Shown here in pieces: positions 8,934 through 17,547 of a stretch of DNA of 64,000 nt. The position numbers and the translations under genes were made by a program. The DNA comes from Clostridia bacterium (GTDB taxonomy: Bacteria > Bacillota > Clostridia > Christensenellales > Aristaeellaceae). The stretch covers positions 38,528 through 102,527 of the forward strand of contig JAFQOD010000051.1 in the NCBI GenBank assembly GCA_017395685.1, given 5' to 3'. Positions within the stretch are counted from its first letter, which is position 1, and each line of letters begins with the position of its first letter. The notes below the pieces were generated by a model, which had not been told where the DNA came from, did no database searches, and saw only the letters and a list, made by a program, of their open reading frames with translations.

Positions 8934-10013
8934 TTGAGCACAAACATTGACGCCAAGCAGGCAAAGCTGAATGAACTTTACGAACTGGGGAAAAGCAAAG
9001 GGGTATTGACTTATGATGAAATCATCTCCAAGCTTTCTTCCTATGAAATTGATCCTGAACAATTTGACAATATCCTGGAAACATTTGAAGCCATGGGCGT
9101 CACTGTAACCAGGGATGCCGAAAGCATTCCTGCCCAACCGGAACCGCTGCCTGAAGATCTGGATTTATCTATGCCCGAAGGGATCAGCATCGATGATCCA
9201 GTACGCATGTATCTGAAGGAAATCGGCCGGGTGCCTCTTCTTACGGCTGATGAAGAAATTGAAATTGCCCAGCGAATGGAACAGGGCGACGAAGAAGCAA
9301 AGAAAAAGCTGGCAGAAGCCAATCTGCGCCTTGTGGTTTCCATCGCCAAGCGCTATGTGGGCCGCGGCATGCTGTTCTTGGATCTGATTCAAGAAGGCAA
9401 TCTGGGCCTGATCAAAGCCGTTGAAAAGTTTGATTACCGCAAGGGCTATAAATTCTCCACTTATGCGACCTGGTGGATTCGTCAGGCAATAACCCGTGCC
9501 ATTGCCGATCAGGCCCGTACCATCCGCATCCCTGTTCATATGGTGGAAACGATCAATAAGCTGATCCGTGTTTCCCGCCAGTTGCTACAGGAATATGGCC
9601 GTGAGCCCAGCCCCGATGAAATTGCCAAGGCTATGGGAATCAGCGAAGGTAAAGTGCGTGAAATTATCAAGATTGCACAGGAGCCCGTCTCCCTTGAAAC
9701 TCCCATCGGTGAAGAAGAGGACAGCCATCTTGGCGACTTCATCGAAGATGACAATGCCCCCGCCCCTGCTGAAGCCGCGTCCCACGCCCTGATGAAAGAA
9801 CAGCTTTGGGATGTGCTGGATACCCTGACTCCTCGTGAAGAAAAGGTTCTGCGGCTGCGTTTCGGCCTTGATGACGGCCATCAGCGCACCCTGGAAGAAG
9901 TGGGCAAGGAATTCAAGGTTACCCGTGAGCGCATCCGCCAGATCGAGGCCAAGGCACTGCGCAAGCTTCGCCATCCCAGCCGCAGCAAGAAGCTGAAGGA
10001 TTATCTGGATTAA
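8934..10013 (+). CDS. rpoD: Primary sigma factor (sigma-70/SigA)
   Basis: 359 residues from a TTG at 8934, chosen because AGGAG at 8921-8925 lies eight bases upstream. A GTG at 8925 would overlap that site. Region 1.1 is short (from residue 1 to about 80). Region 1.2 has [17 protein letters not shown], region 2 has [22 protein letters not shown] and the -10 binding segment [16 protein letters not shown], region 3 has [14 protein letters not shown], and region 4 has the helix-turn-helix [30 protein letters not shown]. It directs housekeeping transcription; most promoters in this window fit its TTGACA-17-TATAAT preference. Confidence 0.98.
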   Translation: MSTNIDAKQAKLNELYELGKSKGVLTYDEIISKLSSYEIDPEQFDNILETFEAMGVTVTRDAESIPAQPEPLPEDLDLSMPEGISIDDPVRMYLKEIGRVPLLTADEEIEIAQRMEQGDEEAKKKLAEANLRLVVSIAKRYVGRGMLFLDLIQEGNLGLIKAVEKFDYRKGYKFSTYATWWIRQAITRAIADQARTIRIPVHMVETINKLIRVSRQLLQEYGREPSPDEIAKAMGISEGKVREIIKIAQEPVSLETPIGEEEDSHLGDFIEDDNAPAPAEAASHALMKEQLWDVLDTLTPREEKVLRLRFGLDDGHQRTLEEVGKEFKVTRERIRQIEAKALRKLRHPSRSKKLKDYLD

Positions 10014-10673
10014 ATGAATATTCCCTCCCTGGATGATCGTTTATCCCGGGCTGCCGCCCTCTTTCCCGCCTGTGAATACGGGGCCGATATCGGCGCCGAT
10101 CACGGGCGGTTATCATGTGTCCTGTTGGCCAGGGGCATCTGTGAAAGAATGTGTGTAGCTGATATCAGCGCGGAATCATTGGAAAAAGCAAGAAAATTAC
10201 TGACAGACTGGAATCTGCTGTCCCGCGCAGATGTTTCCGTTGGCGATGGCTTGCATGCCATGCCGCATCCTGCCAATGCAATTGCAATTCTCGGCATGGG
10301 TGGACATACAATCTGCGATATATTGGAAAGCGGAAAACATTTGCTCAATGGTGCGTCCCTGATTCTTTCTGCCCATACCCAGATTCATCTGCTAAGAAAG
10401 AAACTGATGGATGTCAATTATCGAATTGATTGCGAAGAAATCGCATATGCTGCCGGCAGATTTTATGTGGTGCTTCGGGCGATTCCCGGGGGAGAAATCC
10501 TGGATGAGAAAAAATGTTTTCTTGGGCCCAGGCTGATGGAAACGCGCTGCCAGCATTATAGCCAATATCTTGATTGGCGGATTGAGTATACCAAAAAAGA
10601 ACGCACAATAGAAGGTGCAAAGCGCCTTGACTGGCTGAAGGAGGAGAAGAATCGTGTCTGTAACGGTACATGA
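10014..10673 (+). CDS. trmK: tRNA (adenine22-N1)-methyltransferase TrmK
   Basis: 219 residues. TrmK methylates A22 in the D-loop of bacterial tRNAs. The Rossmann SAM site is ADIGADHGRLSCVLL near residues 24-38, with VADISAESLEKA after it and AILGMGGHTICDILE as the family signature. A coiled C-terminal helical part ends it. The ATG follows the rpoD stop with no gap, so translation is probably coupled. It overlaps the next gene by 20 bases. Confidence 0.93.
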   Translation: MNIPSLDDRLSRAAALFPACEYGADIGADHGRLSCVLLARGICERMCVADISAESLEKARKLLTDWNLLSRADVSVGDGLHAMPHPANAIAILGMGGHTICDILESGKHLLNGASLILSAHTQIHLLRKKLMDVNYRIDCEEIAYAAGRFYVVLRAIPGGEILDEKKCFLGPRLMETRCQHYSQYLDWRIEYTKKERTIEGAKRLDWLKEEKNRVCNGT

Positions 10674-11424
10674 CATTTATCAAATGATTCAGGAAATTGC
10701 CCCCTTCGAAACTGCGGAGGCTTTTGATAACGTCGGGCTGATTATCGGCAGGGGAGACCGTGAGGTAAACCGCATCCTGATTGCCCTTGATGTAACAATG
10801 GATGTTGTGAAGGAAGCGATTTCTCTTGGCGCAGAATTGATTATATCCCATCATCCCTTGCTTTTCAGGGCCAGAAAGAATCTAGTGGAAGAAGATCCGG
10901 AAGGGCAAATTCTGTGCGAGATGGTGCGGCATCATCTGTGTTTGATCAGCGCGCATACCAATCTTGACCGCACCGCTATGAGTGGCAGTGCCTGTTGTGC
11001 CAGGATGCTGGGACTCGAAAACCTGCGTCAGGAAGGGGATTTTCTGTTCCTTGGCGATTTTGAAAAAGCAATAACAGGAACTGAACTTAAGAAGCTGATC
11101 TCCAATGTGCTTGGTATAGAGGCCCGCCTTTACGGGAATGAAGAAATGGTGATTTCTACTCTGGCAATTGCCGGTGGCGCTTATGATGAGGGCTGGCATT
11201 CTGCGCAGTTATCCGGCGCACAGGCACTCCTCACTGGTGAGGTACGTCACCATAATGCCCTTTCTGCTTCTATGAGTGGTTTTCTGCTATATGACGGCGG
11301 GCATTATGCCACAGAAGCCCCCCTTGTGTCAAATCTGGCAAGCTATTTACAAAATCGTCTGGATGATGTAAAATATAATGTACGGGTTTATCCGTCTCAG
11401 TGCACGCCTTTTCCTGGCGTTTAA
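10654..11424 (+). CDS. Nif3-like dinuclear metal protein (YqfO family)
   Basis: 256 residues from a GTG with GAAGGAGGAG seven bases upstream, inside the end of trmK. Nif3/YqfO proteins form hexameric rings with two metals per subunit. The metal ligands are visible in ISHHPLLF, SAHTNLDR and, near the C-terminus, YDGGHYATEA. The biochemical role is unsettled; GTP cyclohydrolase-like activity has been proposed for relatives. It lacks the PII-like insertion of longer YqfO proteins. It is commonly linked to trmK, as here. Confidence 0.92.
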   Translation: MSVTVHDIYQMIQEIAPFETAEAFDNVGLIIGRGDREVNRILIALDVTMDVVKEAISLGAELIISHHPLLFRARKNLVEEDPEGQILCEMVRHHLCLISAHTNLDRTAMSGSACCARMLGLENLRQEGDFLFLGDFEKAITGTELKKLISNVLGIEARLYGNEEMVISTLAIAGGAYDEGWHSAQLSGAQALLTGEVRHHNALSASMSGFLLYDGGHYATEAPLVSNLASYLQNRLDDVKYNVRVYPSQCTPFPGV

Positions 11425-11442
11425 ATAAAGGAGGTCTCTATC

Positions 11443-12147
11443 ATGGATCAATTGCACCTTTTATGGGAATATCAGCTGGCTGATGTGGAAGCCGATAAGA
11501 TGGAAGCATCCATCAAGCGTTCTCCCACCCGGCAAAAGCTTGTAAAATATCGGGATTATCTGCTGGAACAGCAAAATGTGATGAAGCGGATCGAAGGGGA
11601 AGTATATACCATGGCGGATCGCCTGGAAGCCCTGAAGGATGCCATCAAAATGACAGAAGAACAGCTGCGCTCCCTCCAGAACAAGCTGGAAAGTGATGCA
11701 CCCAGCACCAGCGAAGGAATGCAGCAGTATATTTCCGACGCCAAGCGTTTTATGAATAATATTAACGCTTACGAACAGGAAATCAAGCGCATCCGCAAGG
11801 ATGCCAGCGACCGCGAACGTCAGCAGCATGATGTAAAGGTTCGCGCTGCCAAGGCCAAATCTGAATTCGATAAGCTGAAGGTGGCTTACGATACGGAATA
11901 TAAGGAAAAGAGCAAGGAACTGGAGGCGCTGAAAGCAGTAGCTGCTGAAAAGGCGAAACCAGTGGCGCCTGAGTTTATGGAGCGATATAAGACCATTAAG
12001 CAGCATAGCGTGCCTCCGCTGGCCCGTCTCTTTGGAGATCAGTGCGGTGGATGTAATATGTCGCTGCCCTCCGCCATTTCCCGCAGGATCAAGGCAGGAG
12101 AATTGGTAGAATGCGAAACCTGCGGACGGCTGCTGATCATCATCTGA
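11443..12147 (+). CDS. Coiled-coil protein with C-terminal C4 zinc ribbon
   Basis: 234 residues. Residues 1 to about 185 form a long antiparallel coiled coil rich in Lys, Glu and Gln. The end is a C4 zinc ribbon, CGGCNMSLP and later CETCGRLLII. This is the conserved clostridial zinc-ribbon family that follows the Nif3-like gene; its function is not established. AAGGAGG precedes the ATG by seven bases and the gap to the previous gene is 18 bases, so it is in the rpoD-trmK operon. Confidence 0.88.
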   Translation: MDQLHLLWEYQLADVEADKMEASIKRSPTRQKLVKYRDYLLEQQNVMKRIEGEVYTMADRLEALKDAIKMTEEQLRSLQNKLESDAPSTSEGMQQYISDAKRFMNNINAYEQEIKRIRKDASDRERQQHDVKVRAAKAKSEFDKLKVAYDTEYKEKSKELEALKAVAAEKAKPVAPEFMERYKTIKQHSVPPLARLFGDQCGGCNMSLPSAISRRIKAGELVECETCGRLLIII

Positions 12148-12189
12148 TGATTTGATCCTCCGCATAATGGCTTCAAATATTTGTAGGTG

Positions 12190-12370
12190 AAAGGGGATAT
12201 GTTTTATGTCTAAAAAAATAGAATCGGTGGTAATCCTGGAATAATTCCATATCCCGGGCGCAGATGACGGTCATGTGGCCGCTTGTTTGCAATGCCCTTT
12301 CCTGTAACCTGACGTGCATTTGATGGAAAGCCCATGAATCGGCCGTAAGGCTGCTTTGTGGGCTTTTTTC
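12190..12370 (+). ncRNA. Possible structured RNA or leader ending in a terminator, before rsgA
   Basis: This 269-base gap (12148-12416) codes for nothing but can fold into successive helices. GGGATATG (12194-12201) pairs with CATATCCC (12248-12255), GGGC (12256-12259) with GCCC (12294-12297), and TTTCC (12298-12302) with GGAAA (12325-12329). A terminator follows: AAGCCCA (12328-12334) with TGGGCTT (12359-12365), an inner CGGCC/GGCTG hairpin, then six T. I do not recognise a known riboswitch or T-box motif. It could be a small RNA, an attenuator for rsgA, or just the 3' end of the rpoD operon. Confidence 0.4.
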
Positions 12371-12416
12371 TTTGTTCACAGGGTGAAGCTATTCAAATTA
12401 TCAGGAGGAATTAACA

Positions 12417-13430
12417 TTGGGTGAATCTTTATCTGCACGCGTTATCGCTGTTCATCGTGAGCGATTTGCACTTCAATCTGATATCCATGGAGAATTCTAT
12501 GCCCAGTTGAAATCTTCTGTCTTCTATCAGGAGAGTGATGAATTTTTTCCAACTGCAGGCGATCTGGTGGAATATTTGTACAATCCATGTGGCGATAGCC
12601 TGATCACACACACGCTTCCTAGAAAAAGCTACTTTGCCCGCTATGATGCGTTTTCCGCGCGCAAGGAACAAGCCGTTGCTGCAAACTTTGATATGGTCTT
12701 TTTGCTCACATCGGCAAATCATGATTTTAATCCGAAGCGGCTGCACAGATATCTTACCGTGGCACGCTCCAGCCATTCTGCCTATGCTATTATCATTACC
12801 AAAGCAGACCTGGCAGAAAACATCGATTATTACATCGATAAAGCGCAAGAAGCCTCAGGGGAAAATTGTCCCATATACGCAATCAGCACGGTTACGGGGC
12901 AGGGGCTTGACATTATTCGTAATTACATATTGCCTGAAAGAGTAATTGTTTTCTTGGGATCCTCGGGCGTCGGCAAATCGACGCTTGTAAATGCCTTGGC
13001 TGGAAAAAATATCATGGATGTAAATGGTATTCGGGAAGATGACAGCAAAGGACGTCACACTACAACCCATCGGCAAATGGTTACTTTGGATAATGGCGCC
13101 ATGATCCTGGATACCCCCGGTATGCGGGAGCTGGGGCTGATTGATGCAGAAGACGGCTTAAAAGAAACTTTTTCAGATGTTGAAAGCTTGGCAAGAGAAT
13201 GCCGTTTTGTAAATTGTAAACATCAGAATGAACCCGGCTGCGCTATCCGAGCTGCTCTGCAATCGGGTGCTTTATCACATTCGAGAATGGATGAGTATCT
13301 GATGCTCCAAAAAGAAGCGATGCGGCATACCCCTCAAGGAAGAGAGGAACGGAATAAACGGCAAAAAGCCATTTCAAAATTCTCACGCCAGTTTAAGGGG
13401 GGAAAGGGAAAAGACGAACGGGGATTTTAA
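12417..13430 (+). CDS. rsgA: Ribosome small-subunit GTPase RsgA
   Basis: 337 residues from a TTG start, with AGGAGG at 12403-12408 eight bases upstream. RsgA is a circularly permuted GTPase that checks late 30S assembly. Order: an OB-fold to about residue 80, the G4 motif TKAD near 123, the G1 loop GSSGVGKST near 181, G3 DTPG near 230, and a C-terminal zinc motif CRFVNCKHQNEPGC. The tail is basic. A terminator-like structure lies just upstream and rnpB follows. Confidence 0.95.
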   Translation: MGESLSARVIAVHRERFALQSDIHGEFYAQLKSSVFYQESDEFFPTAGDLVEYLYNPCGDSLITHTLPRKSYFARYDAFSARKEQAVAANFDMVFLLTSANHDFNPKRLHRYLTVARSSHSAYAIIITKADLAENIDYYIDKAQEASGENCPIYAISTVTGQGLDIIRNYILPERVIVFLGSSGVGKSTLVNALAGKNIMDVNGIREDDSKGRHTTTHRQMVTLDNGAMILDTPGMRELGLIDAEDGLKETFSDVESLARECRFVNCKHQNEPGCAIRAALQSGALSHSRMDEYLMLQKEAMRHTPQGREERNKRQKAISKFSRQFKGGKGKDERGF

Positions 13431-13439
13431 TTTTCTGGG

Positions 13440-13468
13440 TTGACGAAAATAGGGGAAAAGGGTATAAT
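13440..13468 (+). promoter_or_regulatory. Promoter of rnpB
   Basis: TTGACG (13440-13445), a 17-base spacer and TATAAT (13463-13468) form a near-consensus sigma-A promoter. It places the RNA start near 13476. Confidence 0.9.
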
Positions 13469-13475
13469 ACCCCTC

Positions 13476-13813
<338 letters not shown>

Positions 13814-13832
13814 CACAAATTTTCAAAAGAAA

Positions 13833-13858
13833 ACAGGGAGGCCGATTGGCTTCCCTGT
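13833..13858. terminator. Bidirectional hairpin between rnpB and lexA
   Basis: ACAGGGAGGCC (13833-13843) pairs with GGCTTCCCTGT (13848-13858) around a GATT loop. On the minus strand TTTTCTTTTG follows, making it the lexA terminator. On the plus strand ATTTCTTTC gives a weaker stop. Confidence 0.8.
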
Positions 13859-13873
13859 ATTTCTTTCAAATAA

Positions 13874-14521
13874 TCAGATTCTTCCTTTGATGGTATTGGG
13901 ATTGGAATAGGAACGATACACCGCCGTTACTTTTCCGAGAATGGTCACTGCCCGAGCATAGAATGGACGCATACGAGGATTTTCCGGCTGCAGACGAATG
14001 CGGTCAGGCTCCTTAAAATAACGTTTGCAGGTTGCCTCATCATCGATCATGGCGATTACGATATCACCATTCTGGGCAGTTTGCTGGCGCTTGACAACAA
14101 CAAAATCACCGTGCATGATACCAGCAGAGATCATACTTTCGCCGCGGATCTCCAGCACAAAATGATCACCGCTGCCGCCGATGATGCTATCCGGCAATTG
14201 AATGAAGCCTTCAGCATTTTCTTCAGCCAGAATTGGAACGCCAGCCGCAACCTTGCCAAGCAAAGGCAGTTTTACCATCTGCGGCTTATCCTCACGGGTA
14301 ACATCAATAGTGCGCGGCTTCATGGCTTCGCGATGCAATAATCCTTTTTTTTCGAGCCGGTTGAGATGGCCGTGGACGGTGGAGGTGGATTTAAGCTCCA
14401 CAGCCTGGCCAATTTCGCGCACAGAGGGCGGATACCCATTGACTTCAATGAAATTTTCGATATAATCAAGTATGCGTTGTTGAGTATCCCCGTTGGGCCG
14501 CCTCGGCATTTCGCACACCAT
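13874..14521 (-). CDS. lexA: SOS repressor LexA
   Basis: 215 residues. LexA represses DNA-damage genes and cleaves itself when RecA is activated. The winged helix holds YPPSVREIGQAVELKSTSTVH, the recognition region. The cleavage site is Ala93-Gly94 in VAAGVPI, with catalytic Ser129 (RGESM) and Lys166 (EATCKRYF). The outermost ATG (14521) has AAGG directly against it; the GTG at 14518 or ATG at 14509 could be the true start, changing only a few residues. Two LexA-type boxes upstream imply autorepression. Confidence 0.95.
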   Translation of the reverse strand: MVCEMPRRPNGDTQQRILDYIENFIEVNGYPPSVREIGQAVELKSTSTVHGHLNRLEKKGLLHREAMKPRTIDVTREDKPQMVKLPLLGKVAAGVPILAEENAEGFIQLPDSIIGGSGDHFVLEIRGESMISAGIMHGDFVVVKRQQTAQNGDIVIAMIDDEATCKRYFKEPDRIRLQPENPRMRPFYARAVTILGKVTAVYRSYSNPNTIKGRI

Positions 14522-14542
14522 CCTTTTCTCAGTCTTTAGTTC

Positions 14543-14571
14543 ATTATAACAGGCAAACGTGTGTTTGGCAA
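14543..14571 (-). promoter_or_regulatory. lexA promoter with overlapping LexA box
   Basis: On the minus strand TTGCCA (14566-14571), a 17-base spacer and TATAAT (14543-14548) form the lexA promoter. The palindrome CAAACGTGTGTTTG (14554-14567) lies in the spacer and touches the -35 box. It fits the Gram-positive LexA box pattern of two AAC/GTT half sites four bases apart, so LexA would block polymerase here. Confidence 0.8.
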
Positions 14572-14581
14572 GAGGAAAATG

Positions 14582-14595
14582 GAAACAAACGTTTG
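14582..14595 (+). promoter_or_regulatory. Second LexA-type box before the small Cys-rich gene
   Basis: GAAACAAACGTTTG has AAAC and GTTT half sites separated by four bases, like the first box 14 bases away. It lies 18 bases before the ATG at 14614. This suggests that the divergent small gene is also under LexA control. Confidence 0.6.
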
Positions 14596-14613
14596 AAAAT
14601 GGGGGAGATTAAC

Positions 14614-14799
14614 ATGGATAAATGCGTTTTGTATGATCGTTTTTGCATCGAATGCGGCGAATGCGATCGCTGTGATCTGGATCCTTCAAAAATCTGCGAT
14701 AATTGCATGCAATGCGTAAAAGGAAACGATGATTATCGCGGCATTCTGATTGATGAAATCGAGAATCCAGAGGATTCCAAAGGGAATCATCTGCATTAA
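14614..14799 (+). CDS. Small cysteine-rich protein next to lexA
   Basis: 61 residues from the ATG at 14614, with GGGGGAG seven bases upstream. It has two metal-binding clusters in its first 35 residues: CIECGECDRC and then CDNCMQC. The C-terminal part is acidic. I recall similar short proteins beside lexA in other Clostridia, but none with a known function. Zinc or iron-sulfur binding is inferred from the cysteines. It shares its upstream region with lexA and has its own LexA-type box. Its end overlaps the convergent recombinase gene by four bases. Confidence 0.75.
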   Translation: MDKCVLYDRFCIECGECDRCDLDPSKICDNCMQCVKGNDDYRGILIDEIENPEDSKGNHLH

Positions 14800-15920
14800 T
14801 CATCGGATTGCGCCCTTTCATCATCTGTTTTTCGATTGTCTGCAGATTCACTTTCAGGCAGCAACACTTTTGTTGCTGCTTTTCTTTTGCGCTCGTCGGT
14901 CATAGCGGCATAATGGCGGCGGGTCGTATTTACATCTGAATGCCCAAGCACATCAGCAACAAGATAAATATCGCCCGTTGCCTGATAAAGATTTGTGCCG
15001 AATGTACTGCGCAATTTATGGGGGCTAATACGTTTTTTTAAGGGTGCTGCTACCATAGCATACTTCTTGACCAGATTCTGTACTGCACGCTGGGTAATTC
15101 TGCGTTTCTGAAGAGAGAGGAACAAAGCGTCCTCATGCCCATCCAAAGGAACGATTTGATTTCGATGCTGCAGGTATTCCTGTAAGGCATCAGCAACTTG
15201 CTGCGGAAAATACAGGATTGTCTGATCGCCGCCTTTTCGAGTAACAAGAAAAGCGTTGTTTTCAAAATCAATATCTCCGATATTCAATCCAACGCATTCG
15301 CTGACACGAATTCCGGTTCCCAGAAACAGAAGCAGCATAGCCATATCTCTGCTACGGTTGGTTTCCAGAAGCTTTTGCTGCCGTTCGGTCAGCCCATCGC
15401 CGCTGGAAACGGTATCGAGCATTCGCTGCATTTCATCCGCATCAAGGCGCAAAATGGGCTTATCATGAATCTTAGGTAAAGTAATCAGTTCAGCAATATT
15501 GCCATCGATATAGCCATTCTGAAACAGATAATCAAATAGCGAGCGCAAGGAGCTTAATTTGCGCATAATTCCCAATTCGTGATTTCGAACCATCTGCGAA
15601 ACGCCGGATTCCTCATCAGTGTTGAAATACTGTGTCAGATAATCCTGGAATCCAACAAAATCACGTTTCTTGATTCGCTTGAAATCGGAATCTTCCCAGA
15701 TACCGGGCTCTTTATCAGAAAATACCGGATTCTCTTTATATAAATATTGAAAAAAAAGCCTGAAATCGTAAGCGTAGGCGAGACGGGTTAATGTGCTGGT
15801 TGTAAAGGCGATGGAGCGAAAAAAATCTGTACAGAGCGGCGGAAGATCCCGCTGCAGTTGCCGAAGCTTTTCCATTCGCTGTGCATCCAGTTTTGCACGA
15901 TAATCCATGTTGTCAGCCAT
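14796..15920 (-). CDS. XerS-like tyrosine recombinase
   Basis: 374 residues. The catalytic set is complete: Arg205 (GTGIRVSE), Lys229 (TRKGGD), His301 and Arg304 (HKLR), His327 (GHS) and Tyr337 (RHYAAM). The N-terminal SAM-like DNA-binding domain starts with a long extra region (residues 1-60) that resembles XerS, the single recombinase of streptococci, more than XerC/D, which are about 300 residues. No phage genes or att repeats surround it, so a housekeeping role such as dimer resolution is more likely than a prophage integrase. A dif-like palindrome lies 139 bases before its start. Confidence 0.85.
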   Translation of the reverse strand: MADNMDYRAKLDAQRMEKLRQLQRDLPPLCTDFFRSIAFTTSTLTRLAYAYDFRLFFQYLYKENPVFSDKEPGIWEDSDFKRIKKRDFVGFQDYLTQYFNTDEESGVSQMVRNHELGIMRKLSSLRSLFDYLFQNGYIDGNIAELITLPKIHDKPILRLDADEMQRMLDTVSSGDGLTERQQKLLETNRSRDMAMLLLFLGTGIRVSECVGLNIGDIDFENNAFLVTRKGGDQTILYFPQQVADALQEYLQHRNQIVPLDGHEDALFLSLQKRRITQRAVQNLVKKYAMVAAPLKKRISPHKLRSTFGTNLYQATGDIYLVADVLGHSDVNTTRRHYAAMTDERKRKAATKVLLPESESADNRKTDDERAQSDD

Positions 15921-16028
15921 AATTCACAATTCTCCAATTAAAAATAAAGGATTTTTGCATCGTATGAAATCGCCGAATCGATCAGCGCAGAAGCTGCTTC
16001 TCATCAATTAAGCGATTCCTCTTTCAAT

Positions 16029-16057
16029 ATTATATCAAATCCTCCCCTTAATGTCCA
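16029..16057 (-). promoter_or_regulatory. Promoter of the recombinase gene
   Basis: On the minus strand TGGACA (16052-16057), 17 bases, then TATAAT (16029-16034). The -35 box lies two bases from the palindrome, so a protein bound there could affect transcription. Confidence 0.65.
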
Positions 16058-16058
16058 T

Positions 16059-16090
16059 ACTATTCGTAAAAGTTTTCTTTTGCGAATAGT
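16059..16090. promoter_or_regulatory. dif-like palindrome, candidate recombinase core site
   Basis: A 32-base inverted repeat: 14-base arms with one G-T wobble around TTTT. Read as a recombination core it is TATTCGTAAAA (16061-16071), spacer GTTTTC, TTTTGCGAATA (16078-16088). That is the 11-6-11 layout of Xer dif sites with AA..TT flanking the spacer. It is adjacent to a tyrosine recombinase gene, as the cognate sites of XerS and XerH often are. It could instead be an operator of the gene. Confidence 0.5.
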
Positions 16091-16361
16091 TATATAAAGG
16101 ATATATGCTTAATGATTTGTATTGCCGGCTACTCCCTATCAAGCTATATACGATTATTTTAAACGGTAACATCTATGTGGTTGTATTCCCCATCAGATTC
16201 ATTAATGCATGTCGGTCAATAGGATTTTCATTTCAAATTAGAAATCTCAGAATCACTTGATGAAAAACATCTTTTGATTAAAAATTCTTGATATTACAAA
16301 TCTCCTCGTTATCATTTGCTTATTTGCTTTTTCTCTCCCCCGGTTATAGAACGATTGTGCT

Positions 16362-16880
16362 TTATCTATCTTGTGGATACCAATAATCCCCTACGCTCTC
16401 TACACATTCCGCACGGCTGATCCGTGGAGCGATATCATCTTCCACCTTTTTCATCATAGGCCCGCAAAACAATGTATCCTGACAGGCAATCAACCGGCAA
16501 TTACGCCATGTTCCTCGATCCCCGGCAGTATAAACAGCCACCGCCTGGCCGACAATCCTTCCGTCACCAGCATCATTCCGGATCGTGAGATTCTCGCATT
16601 TTACATCATTTCCTGTTACAATCATGGAGAATGAGAGAAAAGTGCCCCGTTCGGTTCCATCAGGCTTCAGATCCTTTGCACATCCTGAATATGTGATAAT
16701 CGTCTTATCCCGATCTTCACCGATCATGGAAACGTAATCCTTATTCAAAATTAAACGTTCATGATAAATACCTTTCTTTATATATAAAGTAAATGGCTCC
16801 TCTGCCCTATCCGGAACTGCATCAATAGCTTCCTGAATTGAAATGAAATCGCCCTTTCCATCTTTTGAAACGATATACAT
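16362..16880 (-). pseudogene. Pectinesterase, C-terminally truncated
   Basis: 172 residues where family 8 carbohydrate esterases have about 300. The N-terminal half of the beta-helix is well kept: VSKDGKGDFISIQEAIDAVP, then GQAVAVYTAGDRGTWRNC with Gln112, and CQDTLFCGP with Asp135. The protein then ends soon after IAPRISRAEC. The second catalytic Asp (normally in a DFIFG segment) and the Arg are missing, and no remainder is found downstream. It would not hydrolyse pectin methyl esters. No signal peptide. Probably a gene cut by deletion. Confidence 0.75.
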
Positions 16881-16963
16881 ATTTCATTCTCCTTGTAAAA
16901 TTTACTGTGTAATTCTCTTTAAAATAAAGAATTCCTTCCGTTTAAATATTTTCATATAATGAA

Positions 16964-16989
16964 CCGTCCGATTTATTATGATCGGACGG
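16964..16989 (-). terminator. Hairpin after rnhA
   Basis: CCGTCCGAT (16964-16972) pairs with ATCGGACGG (16981-16989), with further ATGAAC/GTTCAT pairing outside it. On the minus strand it is followed by TTCATTATATG, a weak T tract, seven bases beyond the rnhA stop. Confidence 0.55.
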
Positions 16990-16995
16990 CGTTCA

Positions 16996-17508
16996 TTAAT
17001 CCTGGGAATGCACAATATGAATATTCTCTGGATCGCCCAGATCAGGATTGCGAGCCAGATACTGCTTGATCGCATCCCGCGCCAGGGCATCGCAGCGAAT
17101 GTTTTCCGGGTGATCAGCATGGCCCTTTACCTTATTGAAAACCATAACATGATTCTTTTTTCTGATGGTAAGAAGTAGCAGCCGCCAAAGATCCTGATTT
17201 TCCACTGGCTTCCCTTCGCTATTTTTCCAGTCCCGACGCTGCCAGTTATCAATCCAATGCTGATTGAAGGCGTTTACAAGATAAGCTGAATCGGAATGGA
17301 TAGTTACATGGCAGCGGGTCTTCAATTTGCCAAGCGCGCTGATAACGGCAAACACTTCCATGCGATTGTTGGTCGTCTGCGGCATACTGCCACTGATTTC
17401 CATTTCATGCTGTCCATATCTGAGGATAGCTGCCCATCCGCCCGGGCCAGGATTGCCGGAGCAAGCGCCATCCGTAAAAATGTCTACTGCCTTCAGATTT
17501 TCACTCAT
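16996..17508 (-). CDS. rnhA: Ribonuclease HI
   Basis: 170 residues. RNase HI cuts RNA in RNA-DNA hybrids. The four acidic active-site residues are present: Asp in FTDGACSGNPGPGG, Glu in NNRMEV, Asp in HSDSAYLVNAF and Asp in RCDALARDA. The basic handle region WIDNWQRRDWKNSEGKPVEN is also intact. The tail after residue 150 is about 15 residues longer than in the E. coli enzyme. It has its own promoter and is divergent from the spoIVFA-like gene. Confidence 0.96.
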   Translation of the reverse strand: MSENLKAVDIFTDGACSGNPGPGGWAAILRYGQHEMEISGSMPQTTNNRMEVFAVISALGKLKTRCHVTIHSDSAYLVNAFNQHWIDNWQRRDWKNSEGKPVENQDLWRLLLLTIRKKNHVMVFNKVKGHADHPENIRCDALARDAIKQYLARNPDLGDPENIHIVHSQD

Positions 17509-17547
17509 AGGGTAAAAATCCTCCCATTCTGGATAAGATGCTCAGTT

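Larger units (their letters stand above)
15921..16361. other. Gene-free region upstream of the recombinase
   Basis: 440 AT-rich bases. They hold the recombinase promoter (16029-16057) and the palindrome at 16059-16090. From 16091 to 16361 I see no gene, no tRNA and no rest of the truncated pectinesterase in any minus frame I read. Confidence 0.6.

Noticed and set aside
12173..12379. Minus-strand open frame of 68 codons in the gap before rsgA
   Set aside because: No ribosome binding site and no family resemblance; the region folds as RNA with a plus-strand terminator.
14796..15920. Prophage integrase
   Set aside because: No phage genes, excisionase or att-like direct repeats nearby; size and N-terminus fit a XerS-type housekeeping enzyme better.
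16059..16090. Palindrome as a rho-independent terminator
   Set aside because: No T tract on either side and it lies directly upstream of a promoter, not after a gene.
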